A stretch of 34,460 nt of DNA from Acinetobacter rudis (GCF_000829675.1 NZ_BBRX01000043.1:1-34460), one strand, 5' to 3'; counted from the stretch's first letter, positions 1 to 9,367 are shown. The notes: generated by a model not told the origin, from the sequence alone. Made by a program: numbers and translations.

Positions 1-86
1 GTACTGTATTGCTCAAGCATTGCAGTGAGCTGTTGTATATTTGGAGAGTAGCCTTGCAAATCGACTAAAGCGACAGTGTTTTGCAT
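1..86 (-). CDS. Partial unidentified protein (N-terminal 28 residues)
   Basis: An open frame begins with ATG at 86 and runs off the left edge of the window. The readable N-terminus is MQNTVALVDLQGYSPN and continues IQQLTAMLEQYS. The VALVDLQG start resembles the first beta strand of a PIN/NYN-like or Rossmann-like fold, but that is only a guess. No clear Shine-Dalgarno sequence precedes the ATG (upstream bases read CATCTATTGAAT), so the start is uncertain. The gene lies head to tail with slyX, separated by about 150 bases. I do not recognise the family. Confidence 0.4.
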   Translation of the reverse strand, partial: MQNTVALVDLQGYSPNIQQLTAMLEQYS

Positions 87-233
87 ATTCAATAGATGTA
101 GCGATCAAGTTGTTATGCATTACAACCATGTTCAAGGCTTAGGTCAAATAAAATTCACATAAGAGAACACGATAAATGCCAATTATCACTGCAAAACTCA
201 AAAAATGCAGTGGGCTATACAGATAAGCAGCAT

Positions 234-479
234 TTAGTAATGCGGTGGAATGTCACTCAGAGGGTCAAATGGAGCTATCCCTTGAGATAGATCCGAAGCA
301 TCTACTCGTTGATACAAAAACTGTAATTGCTTTTTTAAATCAGCAAGTTCTGCATTTTGTCGAGCAACTTCAGCATCTAATTGCTCAACTAAATCATCCA
401 AAAATGCAATTCTCACTTGCAAATCTTCGATGGGTGCGGACAATGGCGCATGATCATCTATTTTTTTTGCATTAGTCAT
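234..479 (-). CDS. slyX: SlyX family protein
   Basis: This 81-residue protein has the SlyX layout. A central coiled coil (about residues 20-62, heptad-like LQVRIAFLDDLVEQLDAEVA and on to LKKQLQFLYQRV) is followed by a proline-rich tail ending in IPPHY, the family's usual C-terminus. A GAGG sits about eight bases before the ATG. SlyX proteins are small cytoplasmic coiled-coil proteins of unknown biochemical role. The gene is divergent from uup with only 33 bases between the two starts, so the uup promoter probably lies inside the slyX coding region or the two share control. The family call is firm; the function is not known. Confidence 0.88.
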   Translation of the reverse strand: MTNAKKIDDHAPLSAPIEDLQVRIAFLDDLVEQLDAEVARQNAELADLKKQLQFLYQRVDASDLSQGIAPFDPLSDIPPHY

Positions 480-512
480 TTTTAGACCTCATTTGGGATT
501 TCAGGAAACACT

Positions 513-2402
513 ATGGCCTATATTACGTTAAGGGACGTCCAACTCGCATTCGGTGGACCTGCACTCCTCGACGGCGCAAATTTTAACTTAGAACGTGGCG
601 AACGTGTCTGTTTAATTGGTCGCAATGGTGAGGGAAAATCCACACTATTAAAATTAATTGAAGGAAGCTTAATTCCTGATCAAGGCGAAGTCTCGATTCA
701 AAACGGTCTAAGCGTTTCCATGCTAGCACAAGACGTACCAATGGATACAGGCACAGTTGCCGATATCGTTGCTGAAGGTGCTGGTGAAGCAGCCAAAGTC
801 CTAAAAGCCTACCATCAAGCAAGTGATTCTTGTGTTGCTGGTGATATGCAAGCGTGTGAAGTTATGGGCGAGTTACAACACAAACTCGACCAACTCGATG
901 GCTGGTCTTTAGAAACCAAGGTCAATGCTATATTGAGTAAAATGGGCTTGGACCCACAAGCTGACTTAGCAGAACTTTCAGGAGGACGTAAACGACGTGT
1001 GCTCTTAGCGCGTGCGCTCTTGACTCAACCTGATGTGTTATTACTTGATGAACCGACCAACCATTTAGATGTAGAAAGTATTGAATGGCTAGAAAAGTTT
1101 CTTCTTGATCAAAACAACCTAACCCTATTATTTATTTCACATGACCGTAGCTTTGTTGACAGTATTGCTACTCGTATTGTCGAATTAGATCGCGGTGTTC
1201 TTCGCAGTTATGAAGGTAACTATTCAACTTATCTTGATTTAAAAGCCCAACAACTTGAAGCTGAAGAAAAACAAAATGCGCTCTTTGACAAAAAGCTTGC
1301 TGAAGAAGAGGCTTGGATTCGTCAAGGGATTAAAGCACGTCGTACCCGTAATGAAGGTCGTGTCCGTGCTTTAAAGAGCTTGCGTGAAGAGTCTAAGGCA
1401 CGCCGCTCACAACAAGGCAAAGTCAACATGGGTGTTCAGGAAGCTGCTCGTTCAGGTAAAGTGGTCTTTGAAATCGAAAACCTATCGGTCAGTTACGATC
1501 AAAAACAACTGATCAATGGTTTCTCTTGCCTCGTAATGCGTGGTGACCGTATTGGTCTAGTTGGTGATAATGGCGTTGGTAAAACCACACTGATCAAAGC
1601 AATCTTAGGTGAAATCGAACACGGCGGTACTGTTAAGACAGGTACTCAATTAGAAGTTGCTTATTTTGACCAATTACGTAACCAACTCGATTTAGAAAAA
1701 TCTGTATTACACAACGTATCTGAAGGCTCTGACTTTGTTGATGTAAATGGTCAACGTCGTCATATTTATAGTTATTTACAAGATTTCCTCTTCTCACCAG
1801 AACGTGCACGTACCCCTGTTAAAGCACTGTCTGGAGGCGAGCGTAACCGTATTCTGCTTGCGAAGTTGTTACTCAAACCATCAAACTTAATTGTCATGGA
1901 TGAGCCAACCAACGATCTAGATATGGTTACCCTTGAGCTTCTCGAAGAAATGCTTTCTGAATACAAGGGCACGCTGTTATTAATCAGCCATGACCGTGCA
2001 TTTATGGACAACGTTGTGACTTCAACTTGGGTGTTTGATGGTAAAGGCAACATCGATGAATATATTGGTGGCTATCAAGACTACTTAGAGCAACGTCCGA
2101 ATCAAACCGTTGTGGACCAGAAGAGTGATGTAAAAAAAGCCCTCGCAAAAGCGGAAGCGGCAGCAACACCCATCGTGAAGAAAGCCAAACTCAGTTATAA
2201 AGATCAACGCGAACTTGAACAACTGCCTGCTGAAATTGAACAATTGGAGCAGGAACAGGCACAGCTCAATAAAAAGCTTGCAGATGGCAGTTGGTTTGTA
2301 AGTGATGCAGCTGCTGCAACACAAGCATCACAGCGTCTTGCCGATATCGATATGTTATTGCTTGAGAAACTGGAACGTTGGGATCAGTTGGAAAATCAAT
2401 AA
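513..2402 (+). CDS. uup: ABC-F ATPase Uup
   Basis: This 629-residue soluble protein has two ABC domains and no membrane segment, close to the ~635 residues of E. coli Uup. The first domain has Walker A GRNGEGKS (residues 36-43), signature LSGGRKRR near 155 and Walker B LLLLDEPTNHLD. The second has GDNGVGKT near 350, signature LSGGERNR and LIVMDEPTNDLD. An arginine/lysine-rich linker joins them. The last ~80 residues (from about 545) are a charged coiled coil, the Uup C-terminal nucleic-acid-binding domain. ABC-F proteins act on ribosomes or structured nucleic acid; Uup mutants in E. coli raise precise transposon excision. An AGGAAA lies six bases before the ATG. A strong intrinsic terminator follows, so the gene is likely monocistronic. 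Confidence 0.93.
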   Translation: MAYITLRDVQLAFGGPALLDGANFNLERGERVCLIGRNGEGKSTLLKLIEGSLIPDQGEVSIQNGLSVSMLAQDVPMDTGTVADIVAEGAGEAAKVLKAYHQASDSCVAGDMQACEVMGELQHKLDQLDGWSLETKVNAILSKMGLDPQADLAELSGGRKRRVLLARALLTQPDVLLLDEPTNHLDVESIEWLEKFLLDQNNLTLLFISHDRSFVDSIATRIVELDRGVLRSYEGNYSTYLDLKAQQLEAEEKQNALFDKKLAEEEAWIRQGIKARRTRNEGRVRALKSLREESKARRSQQGKVNMGVQEAARSGKVVFEIENLSVSYDQKQLINGFSCLVMRGDRIGLVGDNGVGKTTLIKAILGEIEHGGTVKTGTQLEVAYFDQLRNQLDLEKSVLHNVSEGSDFVDVNGQRRHIYSYLQDFLFSPERARTPVKALSGGERNRILLAKLLLKPSNLIVMDEPTNDLDMVTLELLEEMLSEYKGTLLLISHDRAFMDNVVTSTWVFDGKGNIDEYIGGYQDYLEQRPNQTVVDQKSDVKKALAKAEAAATPIVKKAKLSYKDQRELEQLPAEIEQLEQEQAQLNKKLADGSWFVSDAAAATQASQRLADIDMLLLEKLERWDQLENQ

Positions 2403-2422
2403 CCACAAATTAACCCCATCAT

Positions 2423-2453
2423 AAAAATACCGTCGAAAGACGGTATTTTTTAT
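2423..2453 (+). terminator. Intrinsic terminator after uup
   Basis: A perfect 12-bp stem (AAAAATACCGTC / GACGGTATTTTT) closed by a GAAA tetraloop runs straight into further T residues, 20 bases after the uup stop codon. Confidence 0.9.
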
Positions 2454-2533
2454 CCAGAGGGCCTTTTAAATCTCGAAGTGCTTCATGCTACACTTGGCAC
2501 AGTTCCCTAAGAAATCAATCTCTAAGCAACTAA

Positions 2534-3469
2534 ATGAGCCAACATAAACCCTATCAACCTGGTCAATTTCAATGGTCTTTCCTGCTTCCAAAATACTGGG
2601 GGATTTGGATTGCAATTGTTTTTTTAATGATATTGGCGATTTTGCCATGGTCTGTGCAACATCGTTTAGCACATGTCTTAGGTAATATAGCTTTTAAATA
2701 TTTAAAATCACGTCGAAAAACGACCATACGTAATTTACAAGTGTGTTTTCCTGAATGGTCTGAGGAAGAAGTTGAGCAGAATTCTCGTCAAGTCTTTATC
2801 GATATGATGCTTGGTGTATTTGAAACGCTCAATGCGTGGTATTCACCGCAATGGTTTAAAGATCGAGTAAGCATTGAGGGACTTGAACACATCAATAATG
2901 CTCAAGCTCAAGGACAAGGCGTACTGCTTCTGGGCACACACAGCACTTTACTTGATGCTGGGGGTTTTATTTGTTCGCAGTACTTTGACCCTGATGTCGT
3001 CTACCGCCCACAAAACAATGCTCTGCTCGACCTGTTGATCTATCGTTGTCGTGCCACTATTTATCAGCATCAAATTGATCATGATGATATGCGTGGTTTA
3101 ATTCGCCAATTAAAAAATGGACATGCAATTTGGTATAGTCCAGACCAAGACTTTGGTTTAAAACAAGGTGTGATGGCGCCTTTCTTTGGCACTGCTGCTG
3201 CAACAGTAACAGCCCATCGACGTTTATTAAAAATCTCTAAAGCTGCTGCTATTCCTTTATATTTTTATCGTTATGGTGATGTACACGACCCGCGTTATCA
3301 TATTTTAATCGAACCTGCTTTAGACAATATGCCCAGTGATGATGAAGTTGCTGATGCAACCCGAGTCAACAAAATTATTGAAAATCAGCTACGTATAGCC
3401 CCAACCCAATATATGTGGTTTCATCGACGTTTTAAAACACGTCCCGAAGGCTATGAGCACATCTATTAG
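2534..3469 (+). CDS. lpxL: Lipid A late acyltransferase, LpxL/HtrB type
   Basis: This 311-residue protein has one N-terminal membrane segment (about residues 24-40) and the lysophospholipid acyltransferase fold. The catalytic HX4D motif is His136-STLL-Asp141. Family landmarks are VYRPQNNALLD, IWYSPDQDFG and the C-terminal QYMWFHRRFKTRPEG, which matches E. coli LpxL (306 residues) nearly word for word. The enzyme transfers a secondary acyl chain from acyl-ACP to the lipid A precursor at the cytoplasmic face of the inner membrane. The start has no good Shine-Dalgarno (upstream CTCTAAGCAACTAA), but the N-terminal length fits the family. A GT4 glycosyltransferase follows 90 bases later, which fits a lipooligosaccharide locus. 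It could be the LpxM paralogue, but the motifs favour LpxL. Confidence 0.8.
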   Translation: MSQHKPYQPGQFQWSFLLPKYWGIWIAIVFLMILAILPWSVQHRLAHVLGNIAFKYLKSRRKTTIRNLQVCFPEWSEEEVEQNSRQVFIDMMLGVFETLNAWYSPQWFKDRVSIEGLEHINNAQAQGQGVLLLGTHSTLLDAGGFICSQYFDPDVVYRPQNNALLDLLIYRCRATIYQHQIDHDDMRGLIRQLKNGHAIWYSPDQDFGLKQGVMAPFFGTAAATVTAHRRLLKISKAAAIPLYFYRYGDVHDPRYHILIEPALDNMPSDDEVADATRVNKIIENQLRIAPTQYMWFHRRFKTRPEGYEHIY

Positions 3470-3559
3470 TCTGTTTCACTTCAAGTGCTGTAGCGCCATA
3501 CACAACGTGCAGCAATAAGCTCCAAACACATTCAACGTAATAACAATAAGGTCTCAGCC

Positions 3560-4666
3560 ATGAAAGTGATGCAACTTCTTCCTGAACTAAATAGCGGTGG
3601 CGTAGAGCGCGGTACACTTGAGATCGCCAAAGCGCTGGTCACCGCTGGCCATCAATCACTCGTTGTCTCTAATGGCGGCCGTATGGTACATCAGCTTGAA
3701 GCTGAGGGCTCACAGCACCTCAGTCTTGCCATTCATCGGAAGTCTCTTGCCAGTCTGTGGCAAATCCGCCCGCTTCGTAAATTAATTTTACAGCATCAAC
3801 CTGATATCTTACATGTTCGCTCGCGTGTTCCAGCTTGGTTGACCCATTTCGCACTCAGAGGAATTCCTGCTGCACAGCAACCGCATTTGATCAGTACCGT
3901 ACACGGCTTCTATTCAGTTAACCGTTATAGTGCGATTATGACTCAGGCGGAAAAAGTGATTGCTGTCTCTGATAGTGTTGTCGAGTACATTCATACGCAT
4001 TATCCTCATTGTCCCGCCAAGAATATCGTTCGTATCTATCGCGGCATCGACCCACAGGCCTTTCCTCACAACTACCAACCATCTGCACAGTGGCTACAAA
4101 AAACCTTTCATGACTATCCACAGCTTGAAAACCGTTTTCTGATTTGTCTACCTGGCCGAATTACTCGCCTTAAAGGTCATGAAACCCTGATTGAGCTTGT
4201 TCAGGCTCTACATAAAAAATACCCACAATTACACGCTGTGGTTGTAGGTGGTGCAGATCCGAAAAAAGCAGCTTACTTAGATGAAATAGAAAAGAAAATA
4301 GCCAGTCTTGGTCTAAGCAATGACATCACCTTTGTCGGCCATCGCAGTGATATCCGTGAATGGTTAGCATTAAGCGACGTGGTTCTTTCATTGTCCAGTC
4401 AAGCTGAGACGTTTGGACGTACTGCGCTTGAAGCGTTATCTTTAGGCACACCAGTGATTGGGTGGAAGCGTGGTGGTGTAGCTGAAATACTTAGCCAGTT
4501 GTACCCACAAGGTTTAATTGAAGTCGATGATCTAGACTGTATGCAAATGCAGCTCAAATGGCATATTGAACAGCGACAACAGGTTGCCCCTGTACAGCAG
4601 TTTAGCTTAGCGCAGATGTGTGAGCAGACTTTGGCATTATATCAACGAGTGGTAGAACAAGATTAA
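3560..4666 (+). CDS. GT4-family glycosyltransferase
   Basis: This 368-residue protein has the two-domain GT-B fold of family 4 retaining glycosyltransferases. The N-terminal acceptor domain opens with MKVMQLLPELNSGGVERG, including the glycine-rich loop. The linker-to-donor domain starts at LPGRITRLKGHETLI. The nucleotide-sugar site contains the EX7E motif Glu283-TFGRTAL-Glu291 followed by GTPVIGWKRGGVAEIL. There is no membrane segment. An AAGGT lies about eight bases before ATG. Position directly after the lipid A acyltransferase, on the same strand, suggests a role in lipooligosaccharide core or another surface glycan. The sugar donor and acceptor cannot be read from sequence, so no gene name is given. 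Confidence 0.82.
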   Translation: MKVMQLLPELNSGGVERGTLEIAKALVTAGHQSLVVSNGGRMVHQLEAEGSQHLSLAIHRKSLASLWQIRPLRKLILQHQPDILHVRSRVPAWLTHFALRGIPAAQQPHLISTVHGFYSVNRYSAIMTQAEKVIAVSDSVVEYIHTHYPHCPAKNIVRIYRGIDPQAFPHNYQPSAQWLQKTFHDYPQLENRFLICLPGRITRLKGHETLIELVQALHKKYPQLHAVVVGGADPKKAAYLDEIEKKIASLGLSNDITFVGHRSDIREWLALSDVVLSLSSQAETFGRTALEALSLGTPVIGWKRGGVAEILSQLYPQGLIEVDDLDCMQMQLKWHIEQRQQVAPVQQFSLAQMCEQTLALYQRVVEQD

Positions 4667-4682
4667 TCCACACGATTTAGAA

Positions 4683-4721
4683 CTAAGCCCGAATCTTGTA
4701 TTTCACAAAATCCGGGCTTAG
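4683..4721. terminator. Inverted repeat after the glycosyltransferase, possible terminator
   Basis: CTAAGCCCG (4683-4691) pairs with CGGGCTTAG (4713-4721). A second small stem, TTGT/ACAA, is possible in the loop. No T-run follows on either strand, so this may be a weak or bidirectional terminator between convergent genes, or only an mRNA 3'-end structure. Confidence 0.5.
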
Positions 4722-4915
4722 CGTGATCGTTCAAACATCGTTATTATTTTTCTCATTATTATCCTTTCAACTGACATGAGTTTTGTCTTTTTATTATTTC
4801 TTTTTTCTTATTCGCTTTCCCTACGCTGTGATAAATATGTTAACTAATATCGTATTTTTCCACTAGGTCGCACTAGACTCATCACTTGTAAGCTAAAACC
4901 GACAAATACTCAACG

Positions 4916-6058
4916 CTATAGCTTCGTTTCGATTACGCTTGTCTTCGGTATTTCATGTTGTTGTGCCATCACATCAAGTATAGGTTTTTCTTCTTCTTTT
5001 GCCTGCTCAATACCACTTTGAATCGCATCTTGCAGCGCCTCTTCATCACCCTCTTCAGGTTCAAACTCTTCTTGTAACTGCTCAAAAACACGGCCTGTTT
5101 GTAATACCGCATAAACAGGGAAATGATCAGAACCGATATGAGACAAACGATACATTTCAATCAAAGCAAAATCTGTACTATGAAATACATGGTCCAATGA
5201 CCAACGTAAAAAGCGATAATCTGCATGAAAAGTATTGACATAGTGCCTGCCTATGCGTGGATCGAGTAATCCACTGACACGTTGAAATAAGCGTGTTGTT
5301 TTTGACCAAGCCACATCATTTAAATCGCCCATCACAATACCGCTTTCATCTGAGTCTTTTATATGATCACCAATGATCAGTAACTCTGCATCTCGTAATG
5401 TCGAATTTTTAGCTTCTGTAGGACTTGGTGGTTTTGGATGCAAAGCATAGATACGTACAGGTTGGCCTGTGCGTAAAATTACGGTGCAATGAATCGAGGG
5501 AATTTCATCGCTTAATAGGAACTTGACCTCCACATCTTTTAAAGGCAATCGACTATAAAGATGCATACCATAGAGATTATCCAGCGGTACAGGTACACGG
5601 TAGGGATAATCAGCTTCAATGACTTCAAGTTGAGCTTGCCATTCCAAATTTGTTTCAAGGGTTAACAATATATCTGGTTGATATTGCTGCACATGTTCAA
5701 TTAACAAATGGTACTGTTGATTGGTCATCAATACATTTGAAACAATAATCGAGATTTGTTGATCTGGATTAAACTGCTCAGGACTCACCTGTTTAACCTG
5801 TTTTTTCCAAAAAACAGTATAGGGTAAGACCATTTTTAACTGATAAATAAGTGCTGCGACCAGACCAATTAAGATGATGATTCGCCAGAGATCCCATTCT
5901 GCAGGCCAAAAAATTAACAATAATAATGCCACGCCCCCCAACGCTAAAATTTGTAAGCGAGGAAAATCAGCCCCTCGAATCCACCACTCATCACGTGGAA
6001 TCAAAGACCAAAAACTTGCCCAAATAACAATCACCGAAATTACGTTTATCCAAATCAT
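4916..6058 (-). CDS. Membrane-anchored endonuclease/exonuclease/phosphatase-fold protein
   Basis: This 380-residue protein has three hydrophobic N-terminal segments (about residues 3-20, 36-51 and 58-77). An EEP (DNase I-like) domain of about 220 residues follows. Visible metal and catalytic landmarks are Glu135 in LLTLETN, His207 in YALHPKPPSP, Asp245 and Asn247 in VMGDLNDVAW, Asp289-His290 in SLDHVFHS and Asp311-His312 in GSDHFPV. After the domain, a glutamate-rich tail (from about 327, EEFEPEEGDEE onward) ends the protein. Such proteins hydrolyse phosphodiesters or phosphomonoesters; the substrate is unknown. With the membrane segments N-terminal, the catalytic domain may face either side. 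The gene is divergent from asd. The start lacks a strong ribosome-binding site. Confidence 0.8.
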   Translation of the reverse strand: MIWINVISVIVIWASFWSLIPRDEWWIRGADFPRLQILALGGVALLLLIFWPAEWDLWRIIILIGLVAALIYQLKMVLPYTVFWKKQVKQVSPEQFNPDQQISIIVSNVLMTNQQYHLLIEHVQQYQPDILLTLETNLEWQAQLEVIEADYPYRVPVPLDNLYGMHLYSRLPLKDVEVKFLLSDEIPSIHCTVILRTGQPVRIYALHPKPPSPTEAKNSTLRDAELLIIGDHIKDSDESGIVMGDLNDVAWSKTTRLFQRVSGLLDPRIGRHYVNTFHADYRFLRWSLDHVFHSTDFALIEMYRLSHIGSDHFPVYAVLQTGRVFEQLQEEFEPEEGDEEALQDAIQSGIEQAKEEEKPILDVMAQQHEIPKTSVIETKL

Positions 6059-6198
6059 ATGTAGTACTCATGCTGTTAATTTTAGTTTTTTGAAAGTTTA
6101 GTACAGGTGTCTATTTTTTTATCGGACAATACACTCTACTTAAGTATTATTATTTACGTATTTTTTAAAATATTCTTGCTGTTTTAATTATGTAACGC

Positions 6199-6226
6199 TT
6201 GCAGTTACAGGCGCTTTTGATACACT
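6199..6226 (+). promoter_or_regulatory. Predicted sigma-70 promoter of asd
   Basis: TTGCAG (6199-6204) and TACACT (6221-6226) are separated by 16 bases, about 47 bases before the asd ATG. No other equally good pair was seen in the 214-base gap. Confidence 0.5.
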
Positions 6227-6272
6227 GAAAAATCCTTTTATTTTTTATATTAACGCACCGAGGCAAAGTGAC

Positions 6273-7388
6273 ATGAAAGTAGGTCTGGTCGGTTGGCGCG
6301 GGATGGTTGGTTCCGTCCTTATGCAACGTATGGTTGAAGAAAATGATTTTGCGCATATTGAGCCATTTTATTTTTCAACCAGTAACGCAGGGGGAGAAGC
6401 TCCTGCATATGGCGGCAAGACCGCTCCAGCACTTATGGATGCGACGGACATTGAACGTCTCAAGCAGATGGATGTCATTATTAGCTGTCAAGGTGGTGAC
6501 TATACTTCAGCTGTTTATCCAAAATTAAAAGCTGAAGCATGGAAAGGCTATTGGATTGATGCGGCCTCTACACTTCGTATGGAAGATGAAGCGATCATTG
6601 TACTTGACCCTGTCAATGCCAATGTCATTAAAGATGGCTTAAGCAATGGCGTAAAAACCTTTGTTGGTGGTAACTGTACAGTTTCATTGATGCTCATGGG
6701 CATGGGTTCATTATTCCAAAACAATTTGGTTGAATGGCTTTCTGCAATGACTTATCAAGCTGCATCAGGTGCAGGCGCACAAAACATGCGTGAACTGATC
6801 ACAGGTATGGGTTATTTATATAACAATACCAAAGAGCTACTTGATGATCCTAAATCTGCGATTTTAGATATCGATAGCCGTATTGCTGAATTACAACGCG
6901 GCGAAGGCTTCCCTTCTGCTCAATTCGGCGTGCCATTAGCAGGTTCTTTGATTCCGTATATCGACAAACAACTTGAAAGCGGCCAATCAAAAGAAGAGTG
7001 GAAAGGTCAGGTTGAAACCAACAAGATCCTCAACAACTCACAAATCGTGCCGATCGATGGTCACTGTGTACGTATTGGTGCAATGCGTTGTCACTCACAA
7101 GCATTGACTCTAAAGTTGAAAAAAGACGTGCCATTAGATGAAATCGAAGACATGATTCGTCAGTCTAATCCATGGGCTAAAGTTGTACCAAACACGCGTG
7201 AAGCATCAATGACTGATTTAACGCCAGTTGCAGTGACCGGTACTTTAACTGTGCCTGTAGGTCGTTTACGTAAACTCAACATGGGTAAAGAGTATTTAGG
7301 CGCATTCACTGTGGGTGACCAATTACTTTGGGGTGCTGCTGAACCTTTACGTCGTATGTTGCGTATTCTGATTGATTATAAGGCTTAA
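6273..7388 (+). CDS. asd: Aspartate-semialdehyde dehydrogenase
   Basis: This 371-residue protein matches the Gram-negative Asd family (367 residues in E. coli). It reduces aspartyl phosphate with NADPH to aspartate semialdehyde, the branch point to lysine, diaminopimelate, threonine and methionine. Seen in the sequence are the N-terminal nucleotide-binding loop [11 protein letters not shown], the catalytic Cys135 in [10 protein letters not shown], the active-site histidine at about 264 in [10 protein letters not shown], and [16 protein letters not shown] lies nine bases before the ATG. The usual Pseudomonas order is leuC-leuD-leuB-asd-fimV-truA. Here asd is followed by an asparaginase and truA, while the leu genes sit 4 kb away in the opposite direction. 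Confidence 0.96.
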   Translation: MKVGLVGWRGMVGSVLMQRMVEENDFAHIEPFYFSTSNAGGEAPAYGGKTAPALMDATDIERLKQMDVIISCQGGDYTSAVYPKLKAEAWKGYWIDAASTLRMEDEAIIVLDPVNANVIKDGLSNGVKTFVGGNCTVSLMLMGMGSLFQNNLVEWLSAMTYQAASGAGAQNMRELITGMGYLYNNTKELLDDPKSAILDIDSRIAELQRGEGFPSAQFGVPLAGSLIPYIDKQLESGQSKEEWKGQVETNKILNNSQIVPIDGHCVRIGAMRCHSQALTLKLKKDVPLDEIEDMIRQSNPWAKVVPNTREASMTDLTPVAVTGTLTVPVGRLRKLNMGKEYLGAFTVGDQLLWGAAEPLRRMLRILIDYKA

Positions 7389-7420
7389 GCCTCTGTACTT
7401 CTGACTTATCCTCTATACCC

Positions 7421-7448
7421 AACAAGCCGATCAAATGATCGGCTTGTT
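7421..7448. terminator. Inverted repeat after asd
   Basis: A 13-bp perfect stem, AACAAGCCGATCA / TGATCGGCTTGTT, with a two-base AA centre lies 32 bases after the asd stop. The descending arm ends in TTGTTGG rather than a clean T-run, so termination may be partial. Confidence 0.65.
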
Positions 7449-7563
7449 GGATTAAATAGGGTGAAAAATTGAGACACGATCTCAGCCTGATCTCTCAAGC
7501 CCTAGCATCGATCTATATTTAAAATTATCATGTGGGCAAATTGTCCCGAAGATTTGTATTGCT

Positions 7564-8535
7564 ATGCAAAAAATTGCCTTAATTTATATGGGCGGCACCT
7601 TTGGTTGTGTGGGTGAGCCACTTGCTCCAATGCCTCAGCACAGCTTTCTCCCAAAACTACAAACATTATTACCTAAACAGTTTGACGTACAATGTTTTTC
7701 TGCAACAACCATCAAAGACAGTAGTGCTTGTACAGCAGTTGATTGGTTGCAGCTTATTCAACAAATCCAGCAATTACAGCAGACATTCAAACACTTTATT
7801 ATCATCCATGGCACAGATACTCTCAGCTATGCCGCAGCAACGCTGTCGCGCTTCCTAGCACAGTCTTGCCACGTCATCTTGACGGGAAGCCAGTTTCCCC
7901 TCCTAGATCCAACAGGCGAGCAGCTACGTCCAATCAGTGATGCTATGGACAACCTCAATACTGCCTTAAAGCATATTTTGCATGTAGAGGCTGGTGTCTA
8001 TCTCGCATTTGATCAGCAACTCTACCATGCTGCAACAGCGCTTAAACTACACACTACAGCACTTAAGGCATTTCATGGTCTGGCATATCATGAAAAATTA
8101 AATCAACGCCCTAAAGCCGCTTTTGAAGTCCATACAACGCATCTACAGCGCGCTCAACAACTTAATATCCTCAATTGGATGTTACAACCCGTTGAAAAAG
8201 CGACCTTGGCTAAAAACCTCAAGCAACTCAGTCAAACGCCACCTGACTTTTTAATTTTACAAGGCTATGGCACAGGCAATATGGCCAGTGATACTGAAAT
8301 TATTCAGGCATTACAGTTGCTCAGACAAAAAGGCTGTGTATGCATACTCACCACTCAAGTGGCCTTAGGTGAAACGGACCAACGTTATGCAATCACCCAA
8401 TGGACGCAAAATGCAGCAATCCTTATCAACGACTGTTATGGTCATGCCGATCTCTATGCCAAAATTCTGAAAATTTATTTAGAATACCGCACCACGGATC
8501 AGTATGTTCAACATTGGTCAGATCATTTAAATTAG
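7564..8535 (+). CDS. L-asparaginase, type I-like
   Basis: This 323-residue cytoplasmic protein has no signal peptide, which argues against the periplasmic type II enzyme. Both asparaginase signatures are present: the nucleophile Thr12 in YMGGTFG, and His82-Gly-Thr-Asp-Thr86 in IIHGTDTLSYAAATL, which carries the second catalytic threonine and aspartate. IKDSSACTAVDW resembles the DSS-x-x-T-x-x-DW segment of the AnsA type, and VILTGSQFP is also typical. The enzyme would hydrolyse asparagine to aspartate and ammonia, giving the substrate pool used by the upstream asd pathway. The ribosome-binding site is weak (GAAGA well upstream). truA follows after eight bases, so the two are probably co-transcribed. 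Confidence 0.85.
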   Translation: MQKIALIYMGGTFGCVGEPLAPMPQHSFLPKLQTLLPKQFDVQCFSATTIKDSSACTAVDWLQLIQQIQQLQQTFKHFIIIHGTDTLSYAAATLSRFLAQSCHVILTGSQFPLLDPTGEQLRPISDAMDNLNTALKHILHVEAGVYLAFDQQLYHAATALKLHTTALKAFHGLAYHEKLNQRPKAAFEVHTTHLQRAQQLNILNWMLQPVEKATLAKNLKQLSQTPPDFLILQGYGTGNMASDTEIIQALQLLRQKGCVCILTTQVALGETDQRYAITQWTQNAAILINDCYGHADLYAKILKIYLEYRTTDQYVQHWSDHLN

Positions 8536-8543
8536 GGGTCGCT

Positions 8544-9341
8544 ATGCAACGTTTCGCAATTGGAATTGAGTTTAATGGTATGCGTTACCGGGGCTGGCAA
8601 ACTCAACAAGCTGGTGTTCGCAGCATTCAAGAAACCTTAGAAAAGGTTTTAAGTAAAATTGCAGACCACCCTATTACTTTACATGGTGCAGGTCGTACCG
8701 ATGCAGGAGTGCATGCCACCAATATGGTCGCGCACTTCGATACCAGTGCAATTCGCCCTGAACGTGGCTGGCTTATGGGTGCCAATAGTCAACTGCCTAA
8801 AGATATTGCCTTACAATGGATTCGTCCCATGGATGAGGACTTCCATGCACGTTTTAAAGCGCAAGCAAGACGTTATCGCTATGTGGTCTATCAATCACCA
8901 CAGCGCCCTGCATTACTTCACAAACAAGTGACACATGCTTTTTATCCTTTAAACGTCGATCTCATGGTTGAAGCTGCAAAAAAGTTTGAAGGTACACATA
9001 ATTTTGAAAGTTTTCGAGCTGCATCATGTCAGTCCAATCAACCTGTTCGCCATGTACGACACTGCCGCCTCATTCGCCATGGCGCATTTTTAGTTCTTGA
9101 TATTCAAGCCGATGGTTTTTTACATCATATGGTACGCAATATCATGGGCTGTCTATTAGAGATCGGACAAGGTATGTATCCAGTTGAACACATTGATGAA
9201 ATTTTTGCTGCCCAAGACCGTAAAGCTGCAGGGATTACCGCACCACCCGATGGGCTTTATTTTATTCATGCCGACTATCCAGAGCAGTTTCAGTTACCCA
9301 AGCTTCCTTTAGGCCCACAGTGGTTGAACATGCCTGAATAG
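8544..9341 (+). CDS. truA: tRNA pseudouridine(38-40) synthase TruA
   Basis: The 265-residue protein matches TruA (270 residues in E. coli), which isomerises uridines 38-40 in the tRNA anticodon stem. The catalytic aspartate is Asp53 in GAGRTDAGVHA. Other landmarks are YRGWQTQ, RRYRYVVYQSPQRPAL, HNFESFRAASCQS, FLHHMVRNIMG and the C-terminal TAPPDGLYF. I chose the ATG at 8544 because AGGGG lies five bases upstream and the N-terminus MQRFAIGIEFNG is normal for the family. The open frame continues upstream into the asparaginase gene, but that extension is not TruA-like. A strong terminator follows. Confidence 0.95.
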   Translation: MQRFAIGIEFNGMRYRGWQTQQAGVRSIQETLEKVLSKIADHPITLHGAGRTDAGVHATNMVAHFDTSAIRPERGWLMGANSQLPKDIALQWIRPMDEDFHARFKAQARRYRYVVYQSPQRPALLHKQVTHAFYPLNVDLMVEAAKKFEGTHNFESFRAASCQSNQPVRHVRHCRLIRHGAFLVLDIQADGFLHHMVRNIMGCLLEIGQGMYPVEHIDEIFAAQDRKAAGITAPPDGLYFIHADYPEQFQLPKLPLGPQWLNMPE

Positions 9342-9367
9342 TCCTCGTTAGTTCTGTTTTCCCCCAA

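Noticed and set aside
4960..5240. Frames on both strands within the EEP gene
   Set aside because: They are shadows of the acidic tail and catalytic region; neither has a start signal or family resemblance.
8400..8543. Upstream extension of the truA frame
   Set aside because: It overlaps the asparaginase gene, is unlike TruA, and AGGGG supports the ATG at 8544.
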